53,534 nucleotides of DNA, taken from assembly GCA_964550165.1 (NCBI GenBank), contig CAZJYC010000008.1, positions 1 to 53,534 on the forward strand. The letters are read 5' to 3'. The notes under the pieces are model-generated. The model was not told the DNA's origin, made no database searches, and saw nothing but the letters and a program-made list of their open reading frames with translations. The stretch is from CAZJYC01 sp964550165 (GTDB lineage Bacteria; Acidobacteriota; Aminicenantia; Aminicenantales; Aminicenantaceae). Every line of letters starts with the position of its first letter. The first letter of the stretch is position 1. Shown here one piece after another: positions 1-8,760 of this stretch. The position numbers and the translations under genes were made by a program.

Positions 1-257
1 CCGACTCGAATCCTTTCTTCAACTCTGACCAGATGGGGAGATGTGAAAAGTCCAACCCGAAGGCCATGGAGAGAAAGAATCCTGGTCAGCATGGCACAGA
101 CAGAGCCTTTGCCATTTGTCCCTGCCACCAAAACGGAAGGGTATTTTTGATGCGGGTTATCAAAAGAGGAAAGAACTGTCCGGACGTTATCCAACCCGAA
201 CTTGATTCCGAGGCTTTGAATCTTCTCGAGATACCGCAGGCATTGCGTGGGATTCAT
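1..257 (-). CDS. folC: Folylpolyglutamate synthase / dihydrofolate synthase, N-terminal part (cut by window edge)
   Basis: The minus strand reads from an ATG at 257 through 85 codons and leaves the window still open. The N-terminal helix is followed by a Mur-ligase-type nucleotide-binding loop, VAGTNGKGSV, and then by the conserved FTSPHLV segment; both are hallmarks of FolC. The enzyme adds glutamate to folates (and dihydropteroate) in the cytoplasm using ATP. The ATG overlaps the accD stop as ATGA, so the two genes are translationally coupled; accD-folC adjacency is common in bacteria. Only about a fifth of the protein is present, so mono- versus bifunctionality cannot be judged. The plus-strand reading frame over the same bases is a shadow. 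Confidence 0.93.
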   Translation of the reverse strand, partial: MNPTQCLRYLEKIQSLGIKFGLDNVRTVLSSFDNPHQKYPSVLVAGTNGKGSVCAMLTRILSLHGLRVGLFTSPHLVRVEERIRV

Positions 258-1045
258 GCAGGACGGTTTAGAAAAAGACGTAAGGCTTTTATGATATAAG
301 AGCGCAGGCTCTTCCTCTCCACGACCTCATCCAGCATGCCGTATTTGAGGAGAAATTCTGAGCGCTGGAATCCTTTGGGAAGCTTCTCCTTTATGGTCTG
401 TTCTATGACCCGGGGGCCCGCAAAACCGATGAGTGCACCAGGCTCTGCGATGTTGAGATCGCCAAGCATGGCGAAGCTGGCTGTGACCCCGCCTGTGGTC
501 GGGTCGACCAGCACCGAAATGTAAGGGATGCCTGCCTCATCCAGCCTGGCTATGGCTGAGCTTGTCTTCATCAGCTGCATCAGAGAATAGACACCCTCCT
601 GCATCCTTGCTCCCCCTGAGCAGGAGATGACGATAAGGGGTGTGCGTTTCACGAGGGCAAGCTCAGCCGCTCGGGCGATTTTTTCGCCGACGACCGAGCC
701 CATGCTTCCTCCCATAAAGGAGAAATCCATGGATGAAACAACAACCGGAATCTTACCCATCTTCCCTTTTGCAGTCAGCACAGCATCGGGAAGGGCTGTG
801 CGCGCTCTGTTTTCTTTCAGCCTCTCCGAATATTTCGTGCTGTCTTCAAATTCGAGGGGATCTTGAGGGAGTATATTCTGATGGATGAGCTCATACTGGC
901 CGCCGTCAAAAAGCATATCCAGCCGCTCAGCAGCCGACAGCCTGAAATGAAAGTTGCAGGCAGGACAGACAGAGTGGTTGTCCAGGATGTCCTGCTTATA
1001 CAGAATCCGTCGGCAGTTGTTGCATCGTGTCCACATCTGATCCAT
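254..1045 (-). CDS. accD: Acetyl-CoA carboxylase carboxyltransferase subunit beta
   Basis: A 263-residue AccD. It transfers the carboxyl group from carboxybiotin to acetyl-CoA together with AccA, giving malonyl-CoA for fatty acid synthesis. The N-terminus carries the AccD-type zinc ribbon with Cys8, Cys11, Cys27 and Cys30. The crotonase-like carboxyltransferase core follows, including SGGARMQEG (an oxyanion-hole region) and TTGGVTASFAMLGD. It is somewhat shorter than usual (about 280-300) because the segment before the zinc ribbon is missing. An in-frame TGA lies just three codons before the chosen ATG, so the start cannot be extended. It sits 49 bases after a response-regulator gene and overlaps folC by 4 bases. 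accA is not in the window. Confidence 0.95.
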   Translation of the reverse strand: MDQMWTRCNNCRRILYKQDILDNHSVCPACNFHFRLSAAERLDMLFDGGQYELIHQNILPQDPLEFEDSTKYSERLKENRARTALPDAVLTAKGKMGKIPVVVSSMDFSFMGGSMGSVVGEKIARAAELALVKRTPLIVISCSGGARMQEGVYSLMQLMKTSSAIARLDEAGIPYISVLVDPTTGGVTASFAMLGDLNIAEPGALIGFAGPRVIEQTIKEKLPKGFQRSEFLLKYGMLDEVVERKSLRSYIIKALRLFLNRPA

Positions 1046-1094
1046 GGCTGGTCACTCGGAAATAACAGGTTCTTTTCTGAAAACTATTCTTTTC

Positions 1095-1571
1095 TCAAGA
1101 GGAAGTGCGCTTTTTTATCCTCTCGGCAAGATTCTTGATCACGGTTTCTTCAGTGGGAAGCCCCTGGATATCTGGCAGCTCCTCTTCTTTCTCCTCCTCA
1201 TCCTGGACTAAATCCAAGACGGACTTCAAAAGCTTCTCTTTGTCATAAGGTTTTTCAAAGTAGCCCGTGGCTCCAAAATTTCGCAAGGCTTCATTTCTAA
1301 AATGGGCGCCTTTGTAAACAGAAGTCACGATAATGACCGGGACTTTCCCTTTGGACTCTTTGAAGATCTTATAAGTCAGGTCAAACCCATGCAATTTGGG
1401 CAGCATGGCTTCGAGGATGACCAAGTCCGGCTTTTCGGATTTAAACTTTTCATAAGCTTCGGCTCCATCCCTAGCCCTGATCATCTTGAAGTCATGAGGC
1501 TCAAAAAGTTCGGCAAGGGAATCCAAATTCTTTTTATCTATGTCGACAATCAGGATTTTTCTTTCAGCCAT
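1095..1571 (-). CDS. Single-domain response regulator-like protein with Glu at the phospho-acceptor site
   Basis: 158 residues: a CheY-like receiver domain (about 4-122) plus an acidic tail rich in Glu and a basic C-terminal end. The acidic pocket (VDID, residues 9-12), the switch Thr (VIIVTS) and the conserved Lys (FEKPY) are present. The position that normally holds the phosphorylated Asp in 'DLVLLDxMMP' reads DLVILEAMLP, so Glu54 replaces Asp. In other receivers a D-to-E change can mimic the phosphorylated state, so this may be a constitutive or non-phosphorylated signalling module; that is inference. There is no output domain and no histidine kinase nearby. It is likely cotranscribed with accD and folC. 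No good ribosome-binding site is visible before the ATG. Confidence 0.85.
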   Translation of the reverse strand: MAERKILIVDIDKKNLDSLAELFEPHDFKMIRARDGAEAYEKFKSEKPDLVILEAMLPKLHGFDLTYKIFKESKGKVPVIIVTSVYKGAHFRNEALRNFGATGYFEKPYDKEKLLKSVLDLVQDEEEKEEELPDIQGLPTEETVIKNLAERIKKRTSS

Positions 1572-1716
1572 AATTTTAAAAAAATTCTAAATTAAACCTG
1601 ACAGATTGTCAACAAAAGGCAAAGAATGCTTCCTCCAAATTTAGTGCATGCTGCCGAAATGGCACCAAACGCCGCGCAAAGAGGCTTCTTATTGCACAAA
1701 GAGAAGGGGAAAATGC

Positions 1717-1750
1717 ATAAAAAAAGGAGGGGAAAATTCTTTCCCCTCCT
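1717..1750 (-). terminator. Rho-independent terminator after the DUF4097 gene
   Basis: A perfect 11-base stem, AGGAGGGGAAA (1725-1735) with TTTCCCCTCCT (1740-1750), has a 4-base loop. Read on the minus strand it is followed by seven T residues (complement of 1719-1725). It lies 25 bases past the stop of the minus-strand gene ending at 1775, so it plausibly ends the sigma/anti-sigma/DUF4097 transcript. Confidence 0.85.
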
Positions 1751-1774
1751 CAGCTTAACGGCAGAATATCAGGA

Positions 1775-2734
1775 TTATCTTTTTCTCAAGGTAATGTTGC
1801 CGCTGAAGGTGGTGAGCTTGACGAAAGCCCCTCCTTTGTTGACCGTTCCTTGAATCGCTTTCGCTTTCAGCTTCCCGGAAACTGTCATCTCGAATTCGCT
1901 GTCTATCCTTCCGCTGAAGGTTCTTGCTTCGAGTTCGAAACTGGAATCAGAGGGAAGCATTATCTCAACATTCCCGCTGTGCGTGTTGAAGGTGTATCTC
2001 CCTTCGGCATTGAGCTTTCCTTCATAGGTTATGGAGCCGCTCAGCACATTTCCATCCACAAACTTGGCCCCGGACACGCCCATCAACTCAACGCTGCCCG
2101 AAGTCGCATTGGCTTTGACCGAACCTTTAATCCCGCTGACTTTTATGCCTCCGGATACCGTCTTCAGATAGGCATCTCCTCCGATGTCCTGAAGGCCAAT
2201 TTTTCCGCTCACCGATTCACAATCCACGTCTTTCTCTGCTTTGACGACAGTGATATCTCCGCTCACCAGATAGACCTTGGTTTTGCCCCCAATTCCCCCT
2301 AAACTGACATCTCCGCTCACCGAATGGACGTTGACCGATGCCTTTGCCGGAATCCAGAGATTGTAGCTTACCGAGACATTCGAAGATTTCTTTCCAAATT
2401 TATGCTCGGGGTATTCCGTTTTGACACGGAGCGTGTTGCCCTGTGGCTCGACGATTATTTTAACCTCTGCGGCATTTTCTTTGGCCTCGGAGAGAGTGGA
2501 GGCTGTCGAGACTTTGAGGGCGTCAATTTTCACCTCGGCCTTATCCCAGCTTTTGATATCTATCTTGCCTGAGATATTTTCTAGATAAACATCTCCGTCC
2601 TTGGCCAAGCTGACGGTTTCTTCGAATTTTTCCTCATATTTCTCCTTGACTGCGGCCCCTGCAGGCATAATCCCGATGAGGAGGATTAAGCCCAAAACAC
2701 TGACCATCACCTCTGTCCGTTTTCTCAATCTCAT
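1775..2734 (-). CDS. Secreted DUF4097-family beta-helix protein
   Basis: 319 residues with an N-terminal signal segment (about 8-28, hydrophobic, ending AGA). The rest is a regular series of short beta-strand repeats centred on S-G-x-[ILV]: VSGDVS, VSGDIT, VSGKIG, VSGGIK, TSGSVE, LSGSIT, HSGNVE, FSGRID, FSGNIT. That is the signature of the DUF4097 (putative adhesin/beta-solenoid) family. It is probably exported to the periplasm or outer surface; no enzymatic motif is seen. It lies 26 bases after the anti-sigma gene, with a strong AAAGGAGGA ribosome-binding site, and is the last gene of the sigma-factor operon. It may be a target or sensor of that envelope-stress circuit (inference). Confidence 0.85.
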   Translation of the reverse strand: MRLRKRTEVMVSVLGLILLIGIMPAGAAVKEKYEEKFEETVSLAKDGDVYLENISGKIDIKSWDKAEVKIDALKVSTASTLSEAKENAAEVKIIVEPQGNTLRVKTEYPEHKFGKKSSNVSVSYNLWIPAKASVNVHSVSGDVSLGGIGGKTKVYLVSGDITVVKAEKDVDCESVSGKIGLQDIGGDAYLKTVSGGIKVSGIKGSVKANATSGSVELMGVSGAKFVDGNVLSGSITYEGKLNAEGRYTFNTHSGNVEIMLPSDSSFELEARTFSGRIDSEFEMTVSGKLKAKAIQGTVNKGGAFVKLTTFSGNITLRKR

Positions 2735-2760
2735 GATTCTCCTCCTTTATTCTTTACTTT

Positions 2761-3465
2761 TTATAAAACGGTCTTGAATTCCCTTTGCAGGGAAGATGCT
2801 TCCTTGGCTACCATCATCTCATGCAGAACATCCAATTTCCTTCTATAAACCGCCAGAAGATAATTTCTGGCTTCGATATCTTCGGGATTCTGGAGCAAAA
2901 TCTGCCGGCAGGCAGCGATCGAGGAATCGATGATTTCCAGGTTGCGTTTGAAGACCTCGGCCAGCTGAGGGTCTATATTTTCCTGAGCTGAGGCTGCCTT
3001 CCAGAGGGCTTTTATGGCCAGCTCGTAGTTGCGCTCAGCCTCATTAAGCCTGGCCAGAGTGTACTTGCGAAGCTTTTCCCCGCTCGGGACCTCCTTTCCT
3101 CTCCAGTAACGAAGGCCAAGGACGAGACCGCCGATGATAAAAGCCAGAAGAAACGATGCGCTCAAGGCGTACTTCAGCAGCGGCGGATTGGAAAGGAGGC
3201 TAAACACACTTCTTTTCTGGCGCTCGAAGCCCAGAATTTTTTGCTCTTCGGCCGCCAATCTTTCCCTTATCTTGAGCCAGGTTTGAGGGGAGGGGCTGAG
3301 CGTCTCCAGCTCCTGATTGCTTTTGGCCATTCTCTCGAAATCTTTCAAAAGCTTCTGGCAGTCCTGGCACTCTTCAAGATGCTTTTCAAGATGCGAGCTT
3401 TTCCGCGAATCCAGGTCGCCATCTATGTAGAGGCTGATCAGTTTTTTTGCTGAAGAACATCGCAT
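2761..3465 (-). CDS. Membrane-bound anti-sigma factor with HC2 zinc finger
   Basis: About 234 residues from the preferred start. The N-terminus has a zinc-binding anti-sigma domain ending in HLEECQDC (HxxxCxxC), the usual grip on an ECF sigma factor. One transmembrane helix (around LLKYALSASFLLAFIIGG) separates it from a helical extracytoplasmic domain, which reads like stacked helices (NEAERNYELAIKALWKAA). It probably holds the sigma factor encoded immediately upstream until an envelope signal arrives. An upstream in-frame start at 3501 would overlap the sigma gene. The ATG at 3465 is preferred because it sits 13 bases after the sigma stop and has GAGGAG about 8 bases before it. Confidence 0.87.
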   Translation of the reverse strand: MRCSSAKKLISLYIDGDLDSRKSSHLEKHLEECQDCQKLLKDFERMAKSNQELETLSPSPQTWLKIRERLAAEEQKILGFERQKRSVFSLLSNPPLLKYALSASFLLAFIIGGLVLGLRYWRGKEVPSGEKLRKYTLARLNEAERNYELAIKALWKAASAQENIDPQLAEVFKRNLEIIDSSIAACRQILLQNPEDIEARNYLLAVYRRKLDVLHEMMVAKEASSLQREFKTVL

Positions 3466-3478
3466 TGTCTTTTCTCCT

Positions 3479-4159
3479 CTATAAGACCTTCCTGTTCTCA
3501 AGGTAGCTCCGGATTTTCATCCTCGCTTTAAACAGCTGGGACTTGGAAGTTCCGACCGAGCAAGAGAGCATCCGGGCAATCTCTTCATGCTTGAAACCCT
3601 GGACATCATGGAGCAGAAAAACTGCTTTCAGCTTAGCCGGAAGGCTCTTTATGGCCTCGTCCAGAGATTTTCCCAATGTCCTTGTTCCAGACAGGGTCTC
3701 GTCATAAATTTTTCCCTCAACCTTATCCAGTGGCACAGTCTTCTGGAGGGGGCTTTTCCGGCTGCGCAGATAGCTGAAGCACGTGTTCACTGCGATGCGA
3801 TAAATCCAGCCGACGAAATTCTCCTCTTCCCTGAGTTCCTGGATATGGTTGAAAATTTTGATGAAGATCTCCTGGAGCAAATCCTCGGCGACTTCGGTAT
3901 TATAGGTATATCTGTGGACCAGGTTGAAAAGCGGGGTCTTAAAACGCTCATAGACAGCCTCCAAGGCCGCGACCTCTCCATGGCGACAGCGCTCGATCAA
4001 TTCCTTAAGAAAAGCGTCTTCAGCTTGTTTACCCAAAGCCTCCTCTCTTTTTTTCGCGATGATGATCGCAGACTCGTTATTCTGCATCATTCTATCAAAT
4101 TGGACGCCGCTTATTCTATACTGTAGGCTATCGCAAGCTAAAATCGCTGGGTTCACCAT
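3479..4159 (-). CDS. ECF-family RNA polymerase sigma factor (SigE/RpoE type)
   Basis: Up to 226 residues. Region 2 (about 62-105) includes VYERFKTPLFNLVHRYT and EDLLQEIFIKIF; region 4 (about 168-220) has LPAKLKAVFLLHDVQGFKHEEIARML and a recognition helix, SVGTSKSQLFKARMKIR. It directs RNA polymerase to envelope-stress-type promoters and is probably sequestered by the HC2-finger anti-sigma factor encoded next. The first 23 residues look unlike the family, so translation may begin at the ATG pair at 4090/4087. The ATG at 4159 has only a weak GAGAAG before it, and neither choice is decisive. It is the first gene of a three-gene operon; the 168 bases upstream should hold its promoter, often autoregulated. 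Confidence 0.9.
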   Translation of the reverse strand: MVNPAILACDSLQYRISGVQFDRMMQNNESAIIIAKKREEALGKQAEDAFLKELIERCRHGEVAALEAVYERFKTPLFNLVHRYTYNTEVAEDLLQEIFIKIFNHIQELREEENFVGWIYRIAVNTCFSYLRSRKSPLQKTVPLDKVEGKIYDETLSGTRTLGKSLDEAIKSLPAKLKAVFLLHDVQGFKHEEIARMLSCSVGTSKSQLFKARMKIRSYLENRKVL

Positions 4160-4326
4160 ATACTTCTCTTCGTTCTATAACGATGCATCAAGAGGCTAAA
4201 AGGTTGCCTGCGCCAAACATTTTTTTAAATTTTTTAGTCCTTCCCTTCTTTGCTTTCTTATACATAGAGGTATAAATGCAGGACATTGCAACAGGAAAAA
4301 AGGTTCGTGTTTTCTGCGCGGAAGTC

Positions 4327-6158
4327 TTAGCGTGTCCAGGCGTAGCCGAACTTGACGAAGAAGGTCCTGTCGGTCTGGAGGATGTCCACTCCGGTCTGAC
4401 CCAGATAGTTGTCCGAATAGCCGAGGAAGAGCACGGTCTGGGGATTCAGCTTGTAAGAAAAAAGAAATTGGGTGAAAAGTGTATTGGTCTTGGGCGGGAC
4501 AGGGAAGAGATAAAGGTCTGGGTTTCTGGATACATCCAGGTACTGGACGATGGCCCGGATAAATGTGCGGACGTTGAGGTTGTAAATAAATCGAACCTGG
4601 GTGAGGCTGGCTGTGTAGATTTTTTCATTCTCCAGGCCGAGATTCTCAAAGGCATGCATCAGGTTGATGTTGACATGCCGTCCGAGGCTGAGCTCGGCAT
4701 TGGGCAGGAGCGCTATGCCTTTGGCCCTTCTCTGGTTATGATAGTCCACACTGTCCCCATGTTGAAGGCTGAGACCGAAACGGAGGTCCCCAGCCGGTTT
4801 GAGCTCATACATCCAGATAAATCTTTCGATTTCATAAGACCGGTCTAAATAGAGCTCCATGTCTCGACTGTATCCGACCACGATCATTGATTGTAAGGGA
4901 CCCTGATATCTCCAGATCAGGCCGAGATGACGGTCGGTCTGATTCCCCTCATGGTCGTAGGTTAAATCGCCTTCGATTCCCAGAACGATCTGCGTGAACC
5001 AACCGTCGCTTTTCCCCCATTGAATACGGGCCAGCGTTCCGCTCACGCTCCTCGTATCCACCCGCGGAATATAGCCGGAATCAGCCCGGAAGCCTGGAGA
5101 GAGGTCTCGGTAAGTTGCCACATACATCCAGTCGCGGCCAAAATGCTGGAATTCGGCACGAAAGGCATCGCCGCCAAAATCCCCGAATGCCTGGCCATAG
5201 GTTAAAGAGACATCCTCGGGGTAATCTGTTTCCGAGTGAAGATACTGGAAGCTGAAGGATTTGGTTCTGGACAGCCTTAAAAAGCCGTCAAACCCGGCCA
5301 CATGGTTGAAGTAATTCTCAGTTATCCGGCCGGTGTAGAGAATTCCCACGGTCGAGTTTCGGCCGACATCCCTCCGGTAGCGAAAGACTCCGCTGGTCAC
5401 ATCCTGGTCGAAGGAGTCCGAGGCAGACCCCTGGTTTGAGGGAAAAACCAAGTTGTTGACTCGGTCATAGGCCCCAAAAAAGCCGATGGCGCTCTTCCCG
5501 AGTTTGCCTGTCAGCTTCAGCCCTCCGTCAGGATCGACAACAGTCCGGGTGAACACAGCCTCAAAAGGCGTTCGGTAATTTTCCCGGCTGATTTCCAGAT
5601 GGAATCCTAAGAAAAGTCTTCGTATCCCTCCGACTCGCTGAAATTGGCATCAGCCTGAACACCGAAGGGATTGACCCGGAACTGAAATCCTCTGCGCTCA
5701 TCGTTGAAGGTGTCGACCATGATGCTGATGTGGTCGTCCTGGATAAAAGTATCGATGGCATCCCGGTCCATGAGATGGGCACGAATCTTCAACGGCTCAG
5801 GGTCGAAACAGCGGAACGCCACATAAAAATTTTTCGTGTCAAAAGTCACCAGGCAATCGGTATCGACCGGTGAAGGAATATTATCTCCCGGAAGCCACTC
5901 GTAGGGAAGCTTGATGACCGCAGCCTCAGCCCAGGCGTTCTCATCCAGAACTCCGTCGATTTTTATCTCTGAAGTAGCTCGGTTGACTGTGTAATTCTGA
6001 GCTTTCGGCCTTTCTCCGCCCTTTTCCTGGCCAGGCTGCTCTTGTGCCGCTGCTCCATTGACTTCAGCAGCCCAGAGAAAATTCCAGACGGGGCCGGTCA
6101 AAGTCAAGCTCAAAGCCAAAAAAACAAGAAGGGAAAATTTTGAAACCCGAATCTTCAT
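4327..6158 (-). pseudogene. DUF5916 / CBM9-like outer-membrane protein, disrupted
   Basis: Two reading frames together resemble one DUF5916 protein. The upstream part (5607-6158) has a signal peptide and the family's carbohydrate-binding-like N-terminal domain (IKIDGVLDENAWAEA, FYVAFRCFDPEP, FQFRVNPFGVQAD). It stops at a TAG just where intact members continue with W-D-x-I-W. After the TAG the same frame reads DSIWKSAGKIT, so a Trp codon seems to have become a stop. About 15 codons later the sequence jumps, in another frame, to the C-terminal beta-barrel part (VFTRTVVDPDGGLKLTGK... to 4327). The connecting domain, on the order of 100 or more residues, is missing. This implies a nonsense change plus an internal deletion. 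Independent expression of the barrel fragment from a GTG near 5556 cannot be excluded. Confidence 0.78.
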
Positions 6159-6322
6159 CAGCTCTATCTCCTGAAAAAGAGATTTTTTATCCTAAACAAA
6201 AGTGTTATTCAAGCTCTTTCTTCAAAAAGAAAGCATCCCTTCAAAAATTGTCCGGTAGATTTTTTGGCCAAAGAACCTCTCTAGGATATACGGTCTGTAA
6301 TTCAATAGGTTCAATGCTAAAG

Positions 6323-6351
6323 AAAAAAAAGGCGCCTGTCCCCTTTTTTTT
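6323..6351. repeat. Short palindromic repeat, family A copy 1
   Basis: AAAAAAAAGG (6323-6332) pairs with CCTTTTTTTT (6342-6351) around a core containing CCTGTCCCC. The same plan (A-run, G-run, CTGTCCCC, T-run) recurs at 16023, 17113 and 44834. This copy lies in the gap between two divergent genes (start at 6158 on minus, 6425 on plus), where no transcript should end. A dispersed repeat is therefore more likely than a terminator. Confidence 0.7.
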
Positions 6352-6424
6352 TATGCTGTGATATACTGAAAAACCTGAAAAAAAGGCAGAAGCTTTTCAA
6401 CTGCGGAAAAGGCAGAGAAAAAGA

Positions 6425-7432
6425 ATGAAAAAACATATGGGGCTTTTTCTTGTCTTAGTTTTCATTCCTTCTCAAATGCTTTTTCTTAGCTGCAAGGGCA
6501 GGTCAAAAGCCCCTGAAATCCTCGAAGCCTCAGGCCTTATCGAAGCCACCGAAACAGAAGTCCGGGCCAAGGTTCAAGGGGAAATCAAAGAACTTTCCGT
6601 CAGGGAGGGGCAAAATATTAAGAAAGGCGATCTGCTCTGCTTGCAGGACGATGAAAAGCTCAAGATCCACCTCAACCAGGTCCGCGCCGCTCTGGAAGGA
6701 GCCCAGGCAAAATTAAAACTCTTCAAGAAAGGGACAAAAAAAGAGCTGATTGCCATGGCTAAAAGCCAGCTCGAAGAAGCGAAAAAAGAGCTGGAGCTGG
6801 CCCAAAAAAATCAGGAAAGGCTGTCCAAGCTTTTTGCCGAGGGGGCGGTCTCTGAGGCGCAAAAAGAGCAGGCTGACTTGAGACTCAAGGCCGCTCAGGA
6901 ACGGCATAAGAGCGCCGAAGAAAACTATCAGCTGCTTTTGCGAGGAAGGGAAAAAGAAGAAATCGAGATGGTCGAAGCCGAAATCAAAGGACTTCAGGCT
7001 CAAGAGCAGCTTTTCTTAAGCCAGATTCAAGACGCAAGGGTCTTTGCGCCGACCTCCGGCTTTCTCGAAATAAGACACATCGAACAGGGCGAACTGGCGC
7101 TTCCCGGTACGCTCCTTTTCAGCCTCATCGACTCCAGCCAGATTCATGTCAACGCTTATGTCCCTGAAAGATACATCGGGAGGATTAAAATCGGGGATCC
7201 GGTCGAGGTCAGCTGCGACTCTTTCCCAAATAAAATCTTTAAGGGAAAAGTGAATTACATCTCGGATCAGGCTGAATTTGCACCCAAAAATATTCAAACC
7301 AAGGAAGAACGGCTGAAACTTGTCTTTCGTATCAAGTCCTACCTTGAGAATCCAGAGGGAGAGCTCAAGCCGGGGATGCCCGTGGATGTCAAGATAAGAA
7401 TGAATGCATCGGCTTCGGGTGAGCCGCTTTAA
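6425..7432 (+). CDS. HlyD-family periplasmic adaptor lipoprotein of an ABC-2 exporter (YbhG-like)
   Basis: 335 residues. A signal peptide ends in a lipobox (LFLSC), so the protein is probably anchored as a lipoprotein. A split biotinyl-lipoyl-like domain follows (ASGLIEATETEVRAKVQGEIKEL... and RVFAPTSGFLEIRHIEQGE), interrupted by a long coiled-coil hairpin (about 85-205, rich in Lys, Glu, Ala and Gln). A beta-barrel and membrane-proximal domain end it. Such adaptors link an inner-membrane pump to an outer-membrane channel. It is the first gene of a run that continues with two ATPases and two permeases, matching the YbhG-F-S-R arrangement known for efflux in enteric bacteria. No TolC-like gene is present. 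Substrate unknown. Confidence 0.88.
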   Translation: MKKHMGLFLVLVFIPSQMLFLSCKGRSKAPEILEASGLIEATETEVRAKVQGEIKELSVREGQNIKKGDLLCLQDDEKLKIHLNQVRAALEGAQAKLKLFKKGTKKELIAMAKSQLEEAKKELELAQKNQERLSKLFAEGAVSEAQKEQADLRLKAAQERHKSAEENYQLLLRGREKEEIEMVEAEIKGLQAQEQLFLSQIQDARVFAPTSGFLEIRHIEQGELALPGTLLFSLIDSSQIHVNAYVPERYIGRIKIGDPVEVSCDSFPNKIFKGKVNYISDQAEFAPKNIQTKEERLKLVFRIKSYLENPEGELKPGMPVDVKIRMNASASGEPL

Positions 7433-7786
7433 AAATAAAGTGTCTCTGGCAATTTATCATTGGTGCTAATATAGAACCTAATATAAAAATAACGATCGCA
7501 ATTAACAAAAAAGTCATAAATGTCCTTACGTTATCATTCCGTCCTGAAGATATTAGAATTTTTCAGCGCTTTCATACATGCAAGCTGCGACAATTTTATC
7601 TTCGCGTTTGCATTGGATTGCTTCACTTTGCGTCCGCAAGACTCGAAATGACATTTTTTATCGTAGCTCTATTCCAGATTGTAAGGCCTTTGAGATTCGT
7701 TTTTAACGAGATTGCTTCATCGCTTCCCGCCACGCTCCGCTCGCGGCTTCGGCTCCTCTTTGCAATGAGATATTTTGTATTCAACA
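7433..7786. repeat. Degenerate MITE-like hairpin repeat (family B) in the gap between the HlyD and ABC genes
   Basis: This 354-base gap holds no gene. From about 7612 it contains two right-half-like segments, GGATTGCTTCACTTTGCG...GAAATGACATTTTTTAT and GAGATTGCTTCATCGCTT...TTTGCAATGAGATATTTTGTATT. They match the right arm of the better preserved element at 20735-20873 (GAGATTGCTTCGTCACTGCG...CGCAATGACATTTTATTT...TTTGTATT). The second segment ends right at the start of the ABC gene, and no ribosome-binding site is visible there, so the insertion may have displaced the native one. The first 180 bases are AT-rich with nothing recognisable. Confidence 0.6.
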
Positions 7787-8755
7787 ATGATTGCTGTTGA
7801 AATAAAAAACCTGACAAAAAAGTTTGACCAGCTCGTCGCTATCGACAACATCAGCCTTGAAGTCGAAAAAGGGAAAATTGTCGGCATCATCGGGCCTGAT
7901 GGCGCTGGCAAGACAACCTTCCTTCGTCTCTGCGCCGGCCTTCTCAAACCGACGCGAGGCTCGATCGTCCTCGGCGGAGTCGATGTCGTCAAAAATCCGC
8001 TGCAGGTCAAAGAGCGGCTGGGCTATATGCCCCAGCACTTCAGCCTCTACGGAGACCTGACCGTCGCCGAAAACCTGAAATTCTTTGCCGACCTCTTCGG
8101 AGTCCCAAAGAAAAAATTTCAAAAGCGGAAAGAGGAGCTGCTGCATTTCAGCGGGCTTGCTCCTTTTGAAGAGCGACAGGGATGGAATCTTTCGGGAGGC
8201 ATGCAAAAAAAATTGGCTCTGGCCTCGAACCTTTTCCATACCCCTGAAATCCTGCTTCTGGACGAACCGACAACAGGAGTGGACCCGGTCTCAAGACGAG
8301 AGCTCTGGGACCTGCTCTTTCAACTGAACGAGCAAGGGACAACGCTTTTCATCACCACGCCCTACATGGACGAAGCTCAGAAATGCCACTCTGTCGGCTT
8401 CCTTTACCAGGGACGCCTGCTGAGTTTTAAGCCTCCTCAAAGCTTAATTCAAGAAATGAAGGATGAGGTTGTGGAGCTCGCAACAGAGCAGAAGCAGGCC
8501 CGTGAGCTGCTGCGGACGATTCCAGGCTTAAAGAACATCTACCCTTACGGAGAAGCTCTCCACCTCATCTTTGAGCCAGGAGAAAAAGGGGAAGAAAGGG
8601 CTAAGGAGTACTCGGAAAGACACGGAATTCGTGTGCAAGGCTTAAAAAGAATCGCTGCTTCTTTCGAAGATGTGTTTCTCACTTTGGTGATGGAACAAGA
8701 GGCCAAGAGCGGGGCAAAGCCCGGTCCGGAAAATATCCCGGTGGAGCAAACGTAA
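7787..8755 (+). CDS. ABC-2 exporter ATPase, degenerate-site subunit (YbhF N-terminal-like)
   Basis: About 322 residues from the ATG at 7787; a TTG four codons earlier lies in repeat DNA and is less likely. One nucleotide-binding domain: Walker A GPDGAGKTT, signature LSGGMQKK, Walker B ILLLDEPTTGVDP, plus a C-terminal extension of about 80 residues. The switch histidine is absent: the usual TSHYMDEA reads TTPYMDEA. E. coli YbhF is a fusion of two such domains, whereas here they are two adjacent genes. It most likely pairs with the next gene's product to energise the two permeases. Loss of the switch His suggests one weak and one active ATP site (inference). Confidence 0.9.
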   Translation: MIAVEIKNLTKKFDQLVAIDNISLEVEKGKIVGIIGPDGAGKTTFLRLCAGLLKPTRGSIVLGGVDVVKNPLQVKERLGYMPQHFSLYGDLTVAENLKFFADLFGVPKKKFQKRKEELLHFSGLAPFEERQGWNLSGGMQKKLALASNLFHTPEILLLDEPTTGVDPVSRRELWDLLFQLNEQGTTLFITTPYMDEAQKCHSVGFLYQGRLLSFKPPQSLIQEMKDEVVELATEQKQARELLRTIPGLKNIYPYGEALHLIFEPGEKGEERAKEYSERHGIRVQGLKRIAASFEDVFLTLVMEQEAKSGAKPGPENIPVEQT

Positions 8756-8760
8756 AGCCC

